A stretch of 43,218 bases of DNA from Campylobacteraceae bacterium (GCA_027050775.1 JALUBH010000048.1:1-43218), one strand, 5' to 3'; positions 6,730-17,214 are shown, counted from the stretch's first letter. Numbers and translations: made by a program. The notes: a model not told the origin generated them from the letters alone.

Positions 6730-7956
6730 ATGGCACATTTTACAAAGGCAACGAGCATCCACGACTGGTTAAACCAAAGACTTGCTGTTGATACAGTAAA
6801 AAAAGCTTTGGCAACGGAGTATTGGATACCTAAAAATATAAACTTTTTATGGGCAATGGGTATGATTTTGGCAACCACTTTCGGTGTGCTTTTAATTTCT
6901 GGTATTTTCTTACTTATGTATTACAAACCAGATACAAAACTTGCGTTTGACAGCGTTAACTACACTATTATGAGTCAAGTCGGTTATGGTTGGCTCTGGA
7001 GACATGTTCATGCTGTTGCTGCTTCTGTTATATTTCTTATCATATATATACATATGTTTACAGGTATCTACTATGGCAGTTACAAAAAAGGTAGGGAGAT
7101 GATATGGATCTCCGGTATGCTTCTTTTTGTTACATTTTCAGCCGAGGCCTTTAGTGGCTACATGCTCCCTTGGGGACAGATGAGCTACTGGGCTGGTATG
7201 GTTATCACGGATATATTTGGTATGGGTTCTCTGAATCTAACTGGTTTGGTTGAGTGGATTAGAGGTGGATATGTTCCTGGAGATGCATTCTTGACAAGAT
7301 TTTTTATGTTGCATGTTGTGCTTTTGCCATTAGCAATCATAGGATTGATAGTATTTCACTTTGCAACACTTAGAATTCCACATGTCAACAATCAAGACGG
7401 TGAAGAGATAGACTTCAAAGAGGAGAGTAAAAAATACCTTTCCGGCGACACAAAACACTCTAAAGTCATAAGATTTCAATTTGACTTTTTGAGCAAAGAT
7501 ATAGTCGTACTTGGATTTTTCTTTATATTCTTCTTCTATCTCGTATTTTACCATTTCGAATTTGCGATGGATCCGGTTAACTTTGATCCTGCAAATGGTT
7601 TAAAAACTCCAACACACATATACCCTGAGTGGTACTTCTTGTGGAGTTATGAGATTTTAAGACCATTTCCAAAAAATCCAGGTCTTATAGCTTTTGCTTT
7701 TGCACAAGGAATATTTTTCCTATTGCCATTCTTGGATAGAAGTCCAAATGTAGTTCCTGCTCATAAAAGAGGCATGTTTCAAGTTTGGTTTTGGTTATTA
7801 CTTATAGACATGGTTGCTCTTACTATCATCGGCAAAATACCTCCTGAAGGTGTGTATAAAACATATGGTACGATAGCTGCTAGCTTCTTTATAATCTTAT
7901 GGATAGCACTTCCTATAATAACGAAACTGGAAAAACCAATAGGAGGTAAAAGATAA
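6730..7956 (+). CDS. petB: Cytochrome b subunit of the bc1 complex
   Basis: 408 residues from the ATG at 6730. That start is preferred over the TTG at 6727, which lies only one base from the AAAGGAGG ribosome-binding site. A full-length cytochrome b: haem b histidines are in RHVHAVAAS and in the LHVVLL...FHFATL helix, and the quinol-site motif is PEWY (IYPEWYFLWS). Eight hydrophobic helices are expected. It forms the membrane core that splits quinol electrons between the Rieske protein and the low-potential haems. Its stop overlaps the petC start by one base. Confidence 0.95.
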   Translation: MAHFTKATSIHDWLNQRLAVDTVKKALATEYWIPKNINFLWAMGMILATTFGVLLISGIFLLMYYKPDTKLAFDSVNYTIMSQVGYGWLWRHVHAVAASVIFLIIYIHMFTGIYYGSYKKGREMIWISGMLLFVTFSAEAFSGYMLPWGQMSYWAGMVITDIFGMGSLNLTGLVEWIRGGYVPGDAFLTRFFMLHVVLLPLAIIGLIVFHFATLRIPHVNNQDGEEIDFKEESKKYLSGDTKHSKVIRFQFDFLSKDIVVLGFFFIFFFYLVFYHFEFAMDPVNFDPANGLKTPTHIYPEWYFLWSYEILRPFPKNPGLIAFAFAQGIFFLLPFLDRSPNVVPAHKRGMFQVWFWLLLIDMVALTIIGKIPPEGVYKTYGTIAASFFIILWIALPIITKLEKPIGGKR

Positions 7957-8906
7957 TGAAAGAATTAAAGATACTATTGGTAGTTGTGTTTTTCGCTCTC
8001 TTGACATACTGGGGAGTTGAGCCTTTTGCGCATAGCAAGATGCATAAACATGTAGAATTTAAAAATTTTACATACAAAGATTTACCGGCTCTTAGCAAAA
8101 CAGGTGATGCAAGCAGGGGTAAAGCTCTGGTCATGGGTGCTGGTGCCTGTGTCGGGTGTCATAGCATCAAAGTCGCCGGTGTACCTGCTCCTATGAGTCC
8201 AAATGCGGCAGCAGCAAGCTATGGAGTAAATCCACCTGACTTGAGCGATGTAGGCGGTCTCTTGGATGGGAGATTTTTGGCTCAGATGATTAAAAATCCT
8301 GTAAAAGCGTTAAACTTAGAAAATAAATTTGATGGTAAAACTAGATTTTTTCCTATGCCGGCTTTTGCCGGTGCGGGCGGAAACAAAGACCAAGAAGTAG
8401 CTGATATGGTTGCTTACTTAAAGTCAATAGCTCCCAAAGAGATAACTCCGAAAGAGGCTTATGTGACAACTTGCGGTAGATGCCATGCAAATAGGTATGG
8501 AAAGTATGAGCAGATAGGATTTGTTCCAAAAACTAAATCCAATATCAAAACAAATCAAGATGTAGATCTTTTAAAATTTAAAGAAAATGTTGGCAAATAC
8601 CAAGGACACTTGGCTGATTATTTGGGTAAACTTCCTCCTGATCTTTCAATTATAGTAAGAGCAAGAAGTGAAGACTTTTTAAAGACTTTTGTAGAAGATC
8701 CTCAAAGCCAACTAAAAGGTACAGCGATGCCTAGAGTCGGTGTAACAAAAGAGGGTTATGAAAAAGTTATGAAGTATCTAGACAAAACAGGGGATCCTAG
8801 CAAGCCAGCTAGAGAATCACTTGGCATAAAGGTTATAGGCTTCTTTGTAATATTTACAATACTAGCACTATTGTGGAAAAGATCTGTGTGGAAAGATTTA
8901 CACTAG
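7956..8906 (+). CDS. petC: Di-haem cytochrome c subunit of the bc1 complex
   Basis: 316 residues. An N-terminal hydrophobic helix (5-18) and a C-terminal one (VIGFFVIFTILALLW) anchor a periplasmic part with two haem c motifs, CVGCH (C65, C68, H69) and CGRCH (C173, C176, H177). Candidate Met ligands are in FFPMPAF and GTAMPRVG. Two haems set it apart from mitochondrial-type mono-haem c1 and match the epsilonproteobacterial form. It passes electrons to soluble cytochromes. Last gene of the operon, followed by a strong terminator. Confidence 0.93.
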   Translation: MKELKILLVVVFFALLTYWGVEPFAHSKMHKHVEFKNFTYKDLPALSKTGDASRGKALVMGAGACVGCHSIKVAGVPAPMSPNAAAASYGVNPPDLSDVGGLLDGRFLAQMIKNPVKALNLENKFDGKTRFFPMPAFAGAGGNKDQEVADMVAYLKSIAPKEITPKEAYVTTCGRCHANRYGKYEQIGFVPKTKSNIKTNQDVDLLKFKENVGKYQGHLADYLGKLPPDLSIIVRARSEDFLKTFVEDPQSQLKGTAMPRVGVTKEGYEKVMKYLDKTGDPSKPARESLGIKVIGFFVIFTILALLWKRSVWKDLH

Positions 8907-8914
8907 ATATATAA

Positions 8915-8941
8915 AAATCGGAGGATTTAATCCTCCGATTT
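8915..8941. terminator. Bidirectional terminator between petC and accA
   Basis: A perfect 12-bp stem (8915-8926 with 8930-8941) with a TTA loop, between convergent genes. T residues lie at the stem base on both strands. Confidence 0.85.
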
Positions 8942-8976
8942 ATCACTACTGTAGTTTAAAAATTATAGTATGTTTT

Positions 8977-9915
8977 TTATTTTTCTTCGTAAGCACCGAT
9001 AGATAGTATCTTCTCTACTCTTCTTTTCACTCTCTCTTCATTACTCATCACATTCATCTCATCAAGAAATTTTAAAAAGTAGTCTTTTACAACTTTTGCA
9101 GCCCCCACTTTATCTCTATGTGCACCGACAATGGGTTCGTCTAAAACATCATCCACCAATCCTAATTTATATAGATCATCAGCAGTTATCTTCATAGCTT
9201 TTGTAGCTGCCTCTTGTTTGAGAGGGTTATTCCATAATATCGCAGCGCATCCCTCAGGAGAGATAACAGAAAACACAGAGTACTTCATCATCACAAGTCT
9301 ATCCGCCACACCAAGAGCCAATGCTCCTCCGCTTCCACCCTCTCCTATAACTATTGAGAGCATTTTTGTTTTCAAATCACTTAGTTCAAAAAGATTTCTC
9401 GCTATTGCTTCGCTCTGTCCTCTCTCTTCAGCTTCAAGTCCGGGAAATGCACCAGGGGTATCTACAAGAAAAAGAATTGGAATATCAAATTTTTCTGCCA
9501 TTTTAGCAATTCTGAGAGCTTTTCTATAGCCCTCCGGATGAGGCATACCAAAGTTTCTTTTTAGCTTATATTTGGTTCCTCTTCCTTTTTGCTGTCCTAT
9601 AAGTATGACCTTTTTACCACCGATATATCCTAGATATGCAAGTATGGCCTGATCATCTCTAAAGGCTCTGTCTCCATGAATTTGATAACCATCATCTAAA
9701 ATCAATCTTACATAATCCATAAAATATGGACGATCAGGATGACGAGCAAGCTGTAATTTTTGGTAATCATCAAGATTTTTATAAACTTTGGAGACCTCTT
9801 TTTTTAAATTCTTATCCAATATCTCGACTGCAGGAGCATCTCCTTTGATCTTGGCACTCGAAATTGCCTCATCGAGCTCTTTTATATTGTGCTCAAAATC
9901 AAGATAAGTTGCCAT
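8977..9915 (-). CDS. accA: Acetyl-CoA carboxylase carboxyltransferase subunit alpha
   Basis: 312 residues, full length. Typical AccA sequences include [31 protein letters not shown] and the [16 protein letters not shown] oxyanion/CoA region. With AccD it transfers the carboxyl group from biotin to acetyl-CoA to form malonyl-CoA in the cytoplasm. It lies 8 bases after fabF with its ribosome-binding site (AGGAA) next to the fabF stop, so it belongs to the fatty-acid operon read leftward. Confidence 0.96.
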   Translation of the reverse strand: MATYLDFEHNIKELDEAISSAKIKGDAPAVEILDKNLKKEVSKVYKNLDDYQKLQLARHPDRPYFMDYVRLILDDGYQIHGDRAFRDDQAILAYLGYIGGKKVILIGQQKGRGTKYKLKRNFGMPHPEGYRKALRIAKMAEKFDIPILFLVDTPGAFPGLEAEERGQSEAIARNLFELSDLKTKMLSIVIGEGGSGGALALGVADRLVMMKYSVFSVISPEGCAAILWNNPLKQEAATKAMKITADDLYKLGLVDDVLDEPIVGAHRDKVGAAKVVKDYFLKFLDEMNVMSNEERVKRRVEKILSIGAYEEK

Positions 9916-9923
9916 ATATTTTC

Positions 9924-11132
9924 CTAGATTTTTTTAAAGATGACAGAACCATTGGTTCCGCCAAAGCCAAAAGAGTTACTCATAACAATATCAGTATCAA
10001 CTTTTCTAGCTTTGTTTGCGATATAATCCAAATCACAATCAGGATCAGGATTTACCAGATTTATAGTTGGAGGTAAGATTTGATCTCTCAAACACATAAG
10101 AGATACAACAGCTTCTATAGCTCCGGCTGCTCCCAAACAGTGTCCAATTTGTCCCTTTGTAGAACTAACCAAAGGTATCTTGTCGCCAAAAAGTCTTTTT
10201 ATAGCTGCTGTTTCATTTTTGTCATTTGCCGCAGTGCTTGTTCCATGTGCATTTATATAATCTATATTTGGTTTCCCAGCCATCTCATAAGCGGCTCTCA
10301 TCGCTCTAAACGCACCATCAGGATCAGGCGTAGTTATATGATAAGCATCTCCACTCTCGCCAAATCCTATAAGTTCACCATATATATGTGCACCTCGCTC
10401 AATCGCATCTTCATAAGATTCAAGTACAAGTGCACCTGCACCCTCACCCATAACAAAACCATCTCTTTCTTTATCAAAAGGACGAGAAGCAAGCTGGGGT
10501 TCATCATTTCTAGTTGAAAGTGCCTTCATAGACGAAAATCCTCCAACTCCAACTGCACTTATCGCTGCTTCTGCTCCGACAACTAGCATCTTATCTGCTC
10601 CGCCTAGCATAATTGTTTTTGCTGCGGCACTTATTGCATGTGTACCTGCAGCACAAGCTGTGACTGAAGATATATTTGGTCCTTTTATCTTGTGTTCGAT
10701 TGCCACAAAACCACCTAACATATTTACAAGTGCTGAGGGGATGAAAAATGGAGAAATTCTTCTTGGACCCCTGCTTTTACATACCAAAGAGTTTTTTTCT
10801 ATAGCTATAAGCCCGCCAATTCCTGAAGCAGAACTTACACCAAATCTATCGCCGTCAAAGGAGTTAAATTTCGCATCCTCCATGGCTTCTGCAGCTGCTT
10901 TTATACCTAATTGGATAAATCTATCTGCTTTTTTTACATCTTTTGGATTCATAATAGTTTTTGGATCAAAGTCAGTAATCTCTCCGGCAATCTTAACCGA
11001 ATGATTAGTTGTATCAAATGAACTAATCCTTTTAATGCCACATTTTCCCTCAACCATAGCCTTAAAAGAACTCTCTTTTTCAGAACCAACTGAACTTATC
11101 ATACCCAAACCTGTAACCACCACTCTTCTCAA
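9924..11132 (-). CDS. fabF: Beta-ketoacyl-ACP synthase II
   Basis: 402 residues. The Cys-His-His triad is complete: C160 in [10 protein letters not shown]296 in [11 protein letters not shown] and H331 in [12 protein letters not shown]; the C-terminal SFGFGGTN loop is present. It condenses acyl-enzyme with malonyl-ACP to elongate fatty acids. It lies between acpP and accA. A terminator-like hairpin stands between acpP and this gene, so fabF is probably made at a lower level than the carrier protein. Confidence 0.96.
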   Translation of the reverse strand: MRRVVVTGLGMISSVGSEKESSFKAMVEGKCGIKRISSFDTTNHSVKIAGEITDFDPKTIMNPKDVKKADRFIQLGIKAAAEAMEDAKFNSFDGDRFGVSSASGIGGLIAIEKNSLVCKSRGPRRISPFFIPSALVNMLGGFVAIEHKIKGPNISSVTACAAGTHAISAAAKTIMLGGADKMLVVGAEAAISAVGVGGFSSMKALSTRNDEPQLASRPFDKERDGFVMGEGAGALVLESYEDAIERGAHIYGELIGFGESGDAYHITTPDPDGAFRAMRAAYEMAGKPNIDYINAHGTSTAANDKNETAAIKRLFGDKIPLVSSTKGQIGHCLGAAGAIEAVVSLMCLRDQILPPTINLVNPDPDCDLDYIANKARKVDTDIVMSNSFGFGGTNGSVIFKKI

Positions 11133-11154
11133 AATAACTCCTTAATTTCCAGTC

Positions 11155-11186
11155 AAAAAAGACATCAGGCCTATCTGACCTGATGT
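11155..11186 (-). terminator. Terminator or attenuator between acpP and fabF
   Basis: ACATCAGG (11162-11169) pairs with CCTGATGT (11179-11186) around a 9-base loop. On the minus strand the stem is followed by TTTTTT (11160-11155). It lies inside the co-directional gap between acpP and fabF. Confidence 0.75.
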
Positions 11187-11208
11187 AAAAAATAGTCTAA
11201 TATAATAT

Positions 11209-11439
11209 TTATTTATGCTCTTGTATATATTTTAAAGCATCATTTACTGTTATGATTTTTTCTGCATCAGTGTCAGGAATCTCTATATCAAATTTTTCTT
11301 CCAATGCCATAACTAGCTCTACAACATCCAATGAATCAGCGCCTAAATCTTCTACAAATTTCGACTCTTCTTTTACTTCATCCGGATTTACATTTAATTG
11401 CTCAACAACTACTTCTTTTACTTCATCAATTAGTGCCAT
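11209..11439 (-). CDS. acpP: Acyl carrier protein
   Basis: 76 residues from the ATG at 11439, preferred to the adjacent GTG at 11442 because AGGAG then has normal spacing. Highly acidic, with the phosphopantetheine Ser in [10 protein letters not shown] and the usual helix pattern. It carries growing acyl chains for FabG, FabF and lipid acyltransferases. There is a 55-base gap after fabG with an AT-rich possible promoter (TAAAAT), and a terminator after it, consistent with separate, high expression. Confidence 0.97.
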   Translation of the reverse strand: MALIDEVKEVVVEQLNVNPDEVKEESKFVEDLGADSLDVVELVMALEEKFDIEIPDTDAEKIITVNDALKYIQEHK

Positions 11440-11494
11440 CACTAACTCCTTTAAAAAATTTTTATTATTTTATCTAAATTAACTTTAAAATAAG

Positions 11495-12238
11495 TTACAT
11501 ATACATTCCACCATTTACTTTTAAAGCAACACCTGTTATATAAGAAGAGTTATCACTAAGTAAAAAAGCAACACTCTGGGCTATATCTTCTGGTGTTCCA
11601 AACCTCTTTAGAGGTATTTTATCTGTATAACTTTTTTTCATATCATCATTTAACTGCTGTGTCATCTCTGTCTCTATAAAGCCTGGTGTTATCGCATTGC
11701 ATCTTATGCCTCTTGCGCTTCCTTCGAGGGCAAAACTCTTAGTCATGGCTATCAGTCCACCTTTGCTTGCACTGTAATTCACCTGTCCTACATTGCCTGT
11801 TTCCCCGATAATTGATGATATATTTACAATGCTGCCAAATCTTTTTTTATTCATGGCTTTCAAAGCTTCACGACAACCAACAAAAGCAGAAGTAAGATTA
11901 ACTTTGATGACTGATTCAAAATCCTCTGTTTTCATCCTGATAGCCAGCTTGTCATTTGTGATTCCCGCATTGTTTACCAAATATGACAACTCTCCATCAC
12001 TTTGAATGATAGTTTTTATACCATCCACAAACGCAACCTCATCAGCTACATCAAAGCCTATGACAGCGGCAACTCCGCCATTTTCTTCAATCTCATTTTT
12101 TATCAAATCTGCCTCTTGCGGGCGAGATCTATAATTTATCCAAACTTTTAAACCTTTGCTTGCCAAAGTGATAGCAATCTGCTTACCTATACCACTTGCG
12201 GCACCTGTTACTAAAACATTTTTACCTGTAAATTTCAT
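11495..12238 (-). CDS. fabG: 3-oxoacyl-ACP reductase
   Basis: A 247-residue short-chain dehydrogenase. The cofactor motif TGAASGIG is at 11-18 and NNAG at 89-92; the catalytic residues are S142, Y155 and K159 (YSASK). The C-terminus ITGVALKVNGGMYM is typical of FabG. It reduces beta-ketoacyl-ACP with NADPH. Surrounding acpP, fabF and accA make the fatty-acid role clear. Ribosome-binding site AAAGGA; it follows gpmI by 9 bases. Confidence 0.95.
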   Translation of the reverse strand: MKFTGKNVLVTGAASGIGKQIAITLASKGLKVWINYRSRPQEADLIKNEIEENGGVAAVIGFDVADEVAFVDGIKTIIQSDGELSYLVNNAGITNDKLAIRMKTEDFESVIKVNLTSAFVGCREALKAMNKKRFGSIVNISSIIGETGNVGQVNYSASKGGLIAMTKSFALEGSARGIRCNAITPGFIETEMTQQLNDDMKKSYTDKIPLKRFGTPEDIAQSVAFLLSDNSSYITGVALKVNGGMYM

Positions 12239-12247
12239 ACATATCCT

Positions 12248-13732
12248 TTATATTAGTGGTTCATCCATCTCTTTTGGGATTTTTAGGCCCATTAATTTTA
12301 AAACTGTCGGGGCTATGTTGTTTAAGCCGCCATCTTTTACTGTTTTAACACCTTCTGCTTTTACAAAACAAAATACATCAAAAGTCGTATGGTTAGTCAA
12401 CATCTCTCCTTTTTCATTTGACATTTGCTCACAATTTCCATGATCGCTTGTCAATATGAAAGCATACTCTTTTTCATCACATTTTTTTAATATTCTACCA
12501 ATCTGTTTATCTACGGCCTCTACTGCTTTCACGGCTGCATCATAATTTCCTGTATGACCTACCATATCTCCATTTGCAAAGTTTACCACTATGAAATCAT
12601 ACTCTGCATCCATGGCTGTCAAAACAGCATCTCCTACTTGTTCGCTACTCATCTCAGGCTTCAGATCATAAGTGGCAACTTTAGGGCTTGGTATAAGCAC
12701 CCTGCTCTCTCCTCTGTCCGGCTCTTCTGTGCCACCATTTAGAAAAAATGTCACATGTGCGTACTTCTCCGTCTCTGCAGTATGAAGTTGTGAGAGATTA
12801 TTTTGGGATATGACATCTGCTAGTGTATTTTTTGGAGGGGTTGAGGGGAACATCACTTCAAACGGATAAGCGGCATCATATTCTGTCATCGTAATACTTT
12901 TAGTCGTATTGATTTTTCTCTGAAACTCATCAAATTTTGATATACCTATCGCCTTTGACAGCTCTCTCATCCTATCGTTTCTAAAATTGGCAAATATAAC
13001 CCCGTCAACTTCGCTCATGCCATCATAATCTTCCATACTTACCGGCTCTATAAACTCATCTGTGATATCTTTAGAGTATGAATCTTTTATGTATTGCTGT
13101 GGATTTTTATCTGTTTTTGGTTTTGCGTTGACGATAGCATCATACGCTTTTTCCACTCTATCCCATCTGTTGTCTCTGTCCATCGCATAAAATCTTCCAC
13201 AAATTGTGGCAATTTTTATATCCTCATCGCAAATCTTTTCCAACTCTTTTATAAAGTTTATACCAGAAACAGGGCTTACATCTCTGCCATCAGTTATAAC
13301 ATGCAAATGTACTTTTTTACCGGCATTTTTGGCTATCTTTGCAAGAGCTATAATGTGGTCTATATGAGAATGGACGCCGCCATCACTCACTAGTCCTGCT
13401 ACATGGATATCACCTTGAACTTTTAAAATATCTTTTAAGGCAGGATTATCCTTTAGAGTGTTTTTTTCTATGGATAGAGAAATTTTGACTAAATTTTGAT
13501 ACATAACTCTACCGGCACCTATACTCATGTGGCCAACTTCACTGTTTCCCATCTGTCCTTTTGGCAAGCCTACTGCTAAACCAGAGGTTTTAATCTTAGA
13601 ATTTGGAACTTCTTTGAAAAGTTTATCATAAGTCGGTTTTACAGCATTTGCAAAAGCATTTGCTCTAGAACTCGGGTTGTACCCTATACCGTCTGTTATG
13701 ACTAAAATAGTCTTTTGAATATCTTTTTTCAC
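12248..13732 (-). CDS. gpmI: 2,3-bisphosphoglycerate-independent phosphoglycerate mutase
   Basis: 494 residues of the alkaline-phosphatase superfamily. The N-terminal metal site is in VITDGIGY, the catalytic Ser in GQMGNSEVGHMS, and the second metal site in TSDHGNCEQM near the C-terminus. It interconverts 3- and 2-phosphoglycerate. The start is GTG, backed by AAAGGA six bases upstream. It heads the leftward operon that continues into fatty-acid genes and is divergent from mraY. Confidence 0.95.
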   Translation of the reverse strand: MKKDIQKTILVITDGIGYNPSSRANAFANAVKPTYDKLFKEVPNSKIKTSGLAVGLPKGQMGNSEVGHMSIGAGRVMYQNLVKISLSIEKNTLKDNPALKDILKVQGDIHVAGLVSDGGVHSHIDHIIALAKIAKNAGKKVHLHVITDGRDVSPVSGINFIKELEKICDEDIKIATICGRFYAMDRDNRWDRVEKAYDAIVNAKPKTDKNPQQYIKDSYSKDITDEFIEPVSMEDYDGMSEVDGVIFANFRNDRMRELSKAIGISKFDEFQRKINTTKSITMTEYDAAYPFEVMFPSTPPKNTLADVISQNNLSQLHTAETEKYAHVTFFLNGGTEEPDRGESRVLIPSPKVATYDLKPEMSSEQVGDAVLTAMDAEYDFIVVNFANGDMVGHTGNYDAAVKAVEAVDKQIGRILKKCDEKEYAFILTSDHGNCEQMSNEKGEMLTNHTTFDVFCFVKAEGVKTVKDGGLNNIAPTVLKLMGLKIPKEMDEPLI

Positions 13733-13778
13733 TTTTTTCCTTTAGATTACCATCTTATAAGTAATATTTTACTAAAAT

Positions 13779-13784
13779 TATACT
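13779..13784 (+). promoter_or_regulatory. -10 box for mraY-murD
   Basis: TATACT 27 bases before the mraY ATG, in the 78-base divergent gap with gpmI. The mraY ribosome-binding site is weak (GGA at 13801-13803). Confidence 0.4.
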
Positions 13785-13810
13785 TTCAATAAAATATAAA
13801 TGGATTTTTT

Positions 13811-14875
13811 ATGCTCTATTGGCTCTATGAAGTTTCACATATCAATATTTTTCAATACATCACGGTTCGTTCAGGCATAGCTTTTTTTATTTCACTTGTT
13901 ATAAGCATGTATCTTATGCCAAAATTTATAAAATGGGCAAAAGCAAAAAACGCAAACCAACCCATATACTCTTTGGCTCCACAAAGTCATCAGGCAAAAG
14001 AAAAAACACCTACAATGGGTGGATTAGTCATAGTCTTTTCAGCTCTTGTAGCTATAATTACATGTGTAAATCTCACAAATATATTTGCATTGATTGGTTT
14101 TGGGGTTATAACTCTTTTTGGTTTAATCGGCGTAAGAGATGATATATCAAAAATTATTGGTAAAGATAACAATTCCGGTCTAAGTGCAAAAACAAAAATT
14201 TTTATGCAATTTTCTTCTGCGCTCGTAATTGCATATTTTTTATACAGTAGCACCATACTAAATACTGAACTTTTCGTTCCTTTTTATAAACACCCCGTTT
14301 TAGATATGGGCTGGTTTTCAGTTGTCTTTTGGGCATTAGTAATGGTTTCATCGAGCAATGCCGTCAACCTAACAGATGGATTAGATGGATTAGCTACCGT
14401 GCCTTCCATACTCTCTATGTTGACTCTTGGTATATTTGTATATATCAGTGGTCATGCCATACTTAGCGGGTATCTACTTTTACCAAAGATTAGCGGGATT
14501 GGCGAAGTTGTGATTATAGCAGCAGCACTCATAGGCTCACTCGTGGGATTTCTTTGGTATAACTGCTATCCTGCCGAAGTTTTTATGGGAGATAGTGGCA
14601 GTTTGAGCTTAGGAGCTTTCATCGGCTATATGGCGATTATCTCTAAAAATGAATTTTTACTTATACTCATAGGTTTTGTCTTTGTGCTTGAAACTGTTTC
14701 TGTTATTTTACAAGTCGGTAGCTTCAAAACTAGGAAAAAGAGGATCTTTTTGATGGCACCTATTCACCACCATTTTGAGATAAAAGGTTGGGCTGAAAAT
14801 AAAATAATAGTAAGATTTTGGATTATGGCTCTTATATCAAATATCATAGCATTAACGGCCCTTAAAATCAGATGA
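13811..14875 (+). CDS. mraY: Phospho-N-acetylmuramoyl-pentapeptide transferase
   Basis: A 354-residue polytopic membrane enzyme (about ten helices) that moves phospho-MurNAc-pentapeptide from UDP to undecaprenyl phosphate, forming lipid I. Key motifs are [19 protein letters not shown] with the catalytic Asp residues, MGDSGSL and [12 protein letters not shown]. Its stop overlaps the murD start (ATGA), showing coupling. The mraY-murD order is that of the common dcw cluster, here with only these two genes. Confidence 0.96.
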   Translation: MLYWLYEVSHINIFQYITVRSGIAFFISLVISMYLMPKFIKWAKAKNANQPIYSLAPQSHQAKEKTPTMGGLVIVFSALVAIITCVNLTNIFALIGFGVITLFGLIGVRDDISKIIGKDNNSGLSAKTKIFMQFSSALVIAYFLYSSTILNTELFVPFYKHPVLDMGWFSVVFWALVMVSSSNAVNLTDGLDGLATVPSILSMLTLGIFVYISGHAILSGYLLLPKISGIGEVVIIAAALIGSLVGFLWYNCYPAEVFMGDSGSLSLGAFIGYMAIISKNEFLLILIGFVFVLETVSVILQVGSFKTRKKRIFLMAPIHHHFEIKGWAENKIIVRFWIMALISNIIALTALKIR

Positions 14876-16068
14876 TAGCACTATTTGGATACGGTAAAAC
14901 CAACAAAGCCATAGCAAAGAGATTTCAAAATTGCCAAATCTTTGATGACCATTTTAAAGAGAAAAGTTGTGATGAGTTTGGAAACGAACTGTTGCCTCCA
15001 AGTGAATTTAATCCACTAAACTCTTCCATTCAGATACCAAGCCCTAGCTTTCCACAAAATCATCCTCTTATGAAAAAATCTACAAATCTAGTAAGTGAGT
15101 ATGATTTTTTTGCAAAAGATATGCCAAATTCAATCTGGATAAGCGGAACAAACGGGAAAACAACCACTACACAAATGCTAGATTTTATATTTGCAGAAAA
15201 AGGGGTACAAACCGGTGGAAATATAGGGAATCCACTGGCAAATTTGGATAAAAATGCTACCATGTGGATACTAGAAACAAGCTCATACATGCTACATCAA
15301 ACAAAAATGGCTACTCCAAATATCTACCTCCTTTTGCCCGTAAAGCCGGATCACCTGAGTTGGCATGGAAACTTTGAAGAGTATGAAAAGGCAAAACTAA
15401 ACCCTCTTGCAAGGATGGAAGAGGGATCTGTGGCAATAATCCCGAAAAAGTATGGAAATATAAGCACTCAAGCGTATATCATAACCTATAGCAACGAGTT
15501 TGATTTGGCAGAAAAAATGCAAATAGATATAGAAAAGATTAAGTTTCAAACCCCTTTTTTACTCGATGCAGTGCTTGCAGTTTGTGCAGAAAAGATACTG
15601 CTTGGAAGCGTAAACTATGAAAAAATAAACAGTTTTAAAACTGATGTTCATAAACTAGAAGAGTTTAAAGACAACAGAGGCAGAACCTGGGTCAACGACT
15701 CCAAAGGTACAAACTTAGACGCAACTTTAGAAGCCGTAAAAAGGTACAAAGACAAAGATTTGATACTCATACTAGGAGGGGATGACAAAGGGGTAGATTT
15801 AACGCCTCTTTTTAAGATGCTCAAACCTCTACATGTAGAGGTCTTTGCGATAGGCACAAATACTGACAAATTAGTAGATTTTTGCACTTCAATAGACAAA
15901 AAAGTAACCGCCTCTTATGAGTTAGAAAAGGCTATGAAAGAGATACAAAAGATACACACTCGAAACAGAGTCGTTCTTCTATCACCTGCTGCTTCTAGCT
16001 TGGATCAATTTTCCTCTTATGTAAAAAGAGGAGATATATTTAAAGAGTTAGCTCGTAAACTCTCTTAG
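14872..16068 (+). CDS. murD: UDP-N-acetylmuramoyl-L-alanine--D-glutamate ligase
   Basis: 398 residues, somewhat short for MurD. The N-terminal domain is abbreviated ([12 protein letters not shown]); the ATP loop [10 protein letters not shown] is at 91-100, the substrate region is ETSSYML, and the C-terminal domain has [15 protein letters not shown] and [11 protein letters not shown]. It adds D-Glu to UDP-MurNAc-Ala in the cytoplasm. Translationally coupled to mraY. Its last 21 bases overlap the 3' end of the convergent ATP-grasp gene. Confidence 0.95.
   Translation: MIALFGYGKTNKAIAKRFQNCQIFDDHFKEKSCDEFGNELLPPSEFNPLNSSIQIPSPSFPQNHPLMKKSTNLVSEYDFFAKDMPNSIWISGTNGKTTTTQMLDFIFAEKGVQTGGNIGNPLANLDKNATMWILETSSYMLHQTKMATPNIYLLLPVKPDHLSWHGNFEEYEKAKLNPLARMEEGSVAIIPKKYGNISTQAYIITYSNEFDLAEKMQIDIEKIKFQTPFLLDAVLAVCAEKILLGSVNYEKINSFKTDVHKLEEFKDNRGRTWVNDSKGTNLDATLEAVKRYKDKDLILILGGDDKGVDLTPLFKMLKPLHVEVFAIGTNTDKLVDFCTSIDKKVTASYELEKAMKEIQKIHTRNRVVLLSPAASSLDQFSSYVKRGDIFKELARKLS
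15827..15840. repeat. CTCTACATGTAGAG palindrome, copy 2 (exact)
   Basis: Exact copy within murD, extended to a 16-bp palindrome by flanking C and G. Read as Leu-His-Val-Glu. Confidence 0.85.
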
Positions 16069-17214
16069 ATCTGAGCCCAATATATACTCAAGCTCTTTCA
16101 TATCTTCTTTCTTAGTTTCTACAAAGAGAAATCCAAACACCGGATATGTATGAAAATCTATCTTTCTTAACTCTAGCGGTTGTTTAAACTTACTCAGTAA
16201 TTTTTCATAATCAAAACACTCTATCTTCTTTGTTGAAATCCCAGTAGAATTATCGAGTACCACTATACTATAAAGTTCATCGCCTACACTATCAAAAATC
16301 TCGCTCCAATTTGGCTTCTTTTGTTCGTAGTAATAGAGATATGGATTGAAACCATAAGCAAGATATGTGATATCTGCTGTTGTGCACCAACCACCAAAAC
16401 GCATAGGATTTATCTCTATGGGCAGTATATTGCCAAATTTATCTTTTCTGAGCTCTACATGTAGAGGTTTATTTTTTATCTTTGCTAAACTTCCTATATC
16501 CTTTAAAAATTTCTTAAACTCGTCTATATTGCCTTTTACTATCTCTTTTGAAGTAGAATATACCCTATCCCCAACATCAGAATTATCAAAAAATATATGT
16601 TTAAAGATATTTAAAATGACAGGCTCACCAGATAAATCAAAATACACATCTACTGCATATTCATCACCATATATAAGCTCTTCAATTATAAACTTTTTTT
16701 CGCTCAAAACCTCTTTTGGATACAAACCAGATATCTCGTTAAACTCCTTTTTTATGGATTTTTTAGCATCTTCAAACTCGTCTTTATTTAAAATTATATG
16801 CACACCTGCACTCATAAAACCAACTGAGGGTTTCAAAACAAAATTTTGTGGAAAATCCTCGTATCTTGCACCACCCAAATCATCATATCTAAGCTCTTTA
16901 AAGTAAAATTCAGGAAACATAGATTTAACCATATCCCTAAATATTAATTTATCTTTAAAAAGATTTATCTTGCTTGGAAGTGTCAAAAAGTGAAGATTTT
17001 TAGACATCCAACCTATAGAGTTTTCAGAAGTACAGTAAAGAGGCATATCTTTGTTGTTTTTTATCATCTCTATAGATTCTTTTTCGCTGACTATATTCAA
17101 TCCTTCCATTAAATCAAGTTTACAAAGAGACTCGGTTTGAACTATGGGAATTTGCTTTTCATACAAAGTTCTTTGCAAAAACTTTGAAACATAGGGCAAA
17201 TCAAGAAAAAACAC
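16048..17214 (-). CDS. ATP-grasp family protein, substrate unknown
   Basis: 388 residues. An ATP-grasp fold is suggested by FVLKPSVGFMSAGVHII (nucleotide-binding Lys and glycine-rich loop), FIIEELIYGDEYAVDVYFD (the typical covering strand) and HVELRKDKFGNILPIEINP (metal-binding Glu and Asn). Such enzymes join a carboxylate to an amine or thiol using ATP; the substrate cannot be inferred. The start is GTG overlapping the xth stop by one base, with AAAGGAG inside the end of xth. Its 3' end overlaps murD antisense by 21 bases. Context gives no pathway. Confidence 0.75.
   Translation of the reverse strand: MFFLDLPYVSKFLQRTLYEKQIPIVQTESLCKLDLMEGLNIVSEKESIEMIKNNKDMPLYCTSENSIGWMSKNLHFLTLPSKINLFKDKLIFRDMVKSMFPEFYFKELRYDDLGGARYEDFPQNFVLKPSVGFMSAGVHIILNKDEFEDAKKSIKKEFNEISGLYPKEVLSEKKFIIEELIYGDEYAVDVYFDLSGEPVILNIFKHIFFDNSDVGDRVYSTSKEIVKGNIDEFKKFLKDIGSLAKIKNKPLHVELRKDKFGNILPIEINPMRFGGWCTTADITYLAYGFNPYLYYYEQKKPNWSEIFDSVGDELYSIVVLDNSTGISTKKIECFDYEKLLSKFKQPLELRKIDFHTYPVFGFLFVETKKEDMKELEYILGSDLREFTS
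16453..16466. repeat. CTCTACATGTAGAG palindrome, copy 3 (exact)
   Basis: Exact copy in the ATP-grasp gene, coding Leu-His-Val-Glu within KPLHVELRK. It lies 626 bases from copy 2, in the facing gene. Confidence 0.85.

Noticed and set aside
9131-9529. 132-codon forward frame antisense to accA
   Set aside because: accA has complete family motifs; the opposite frame is low-complexity and has no start signal.
10080-10517. 145-codon forward frame antisense to fabF
   Set aside because: A shadow of fabF, Cys/Ser-rich without any domain.
16367-16906. 179-codon forward frame antisense to the ATP-grasp gene
   Set aside because: Low complexity; the minus-strand protein has clear ATP-grasp motifs and a ribosome-binding site.
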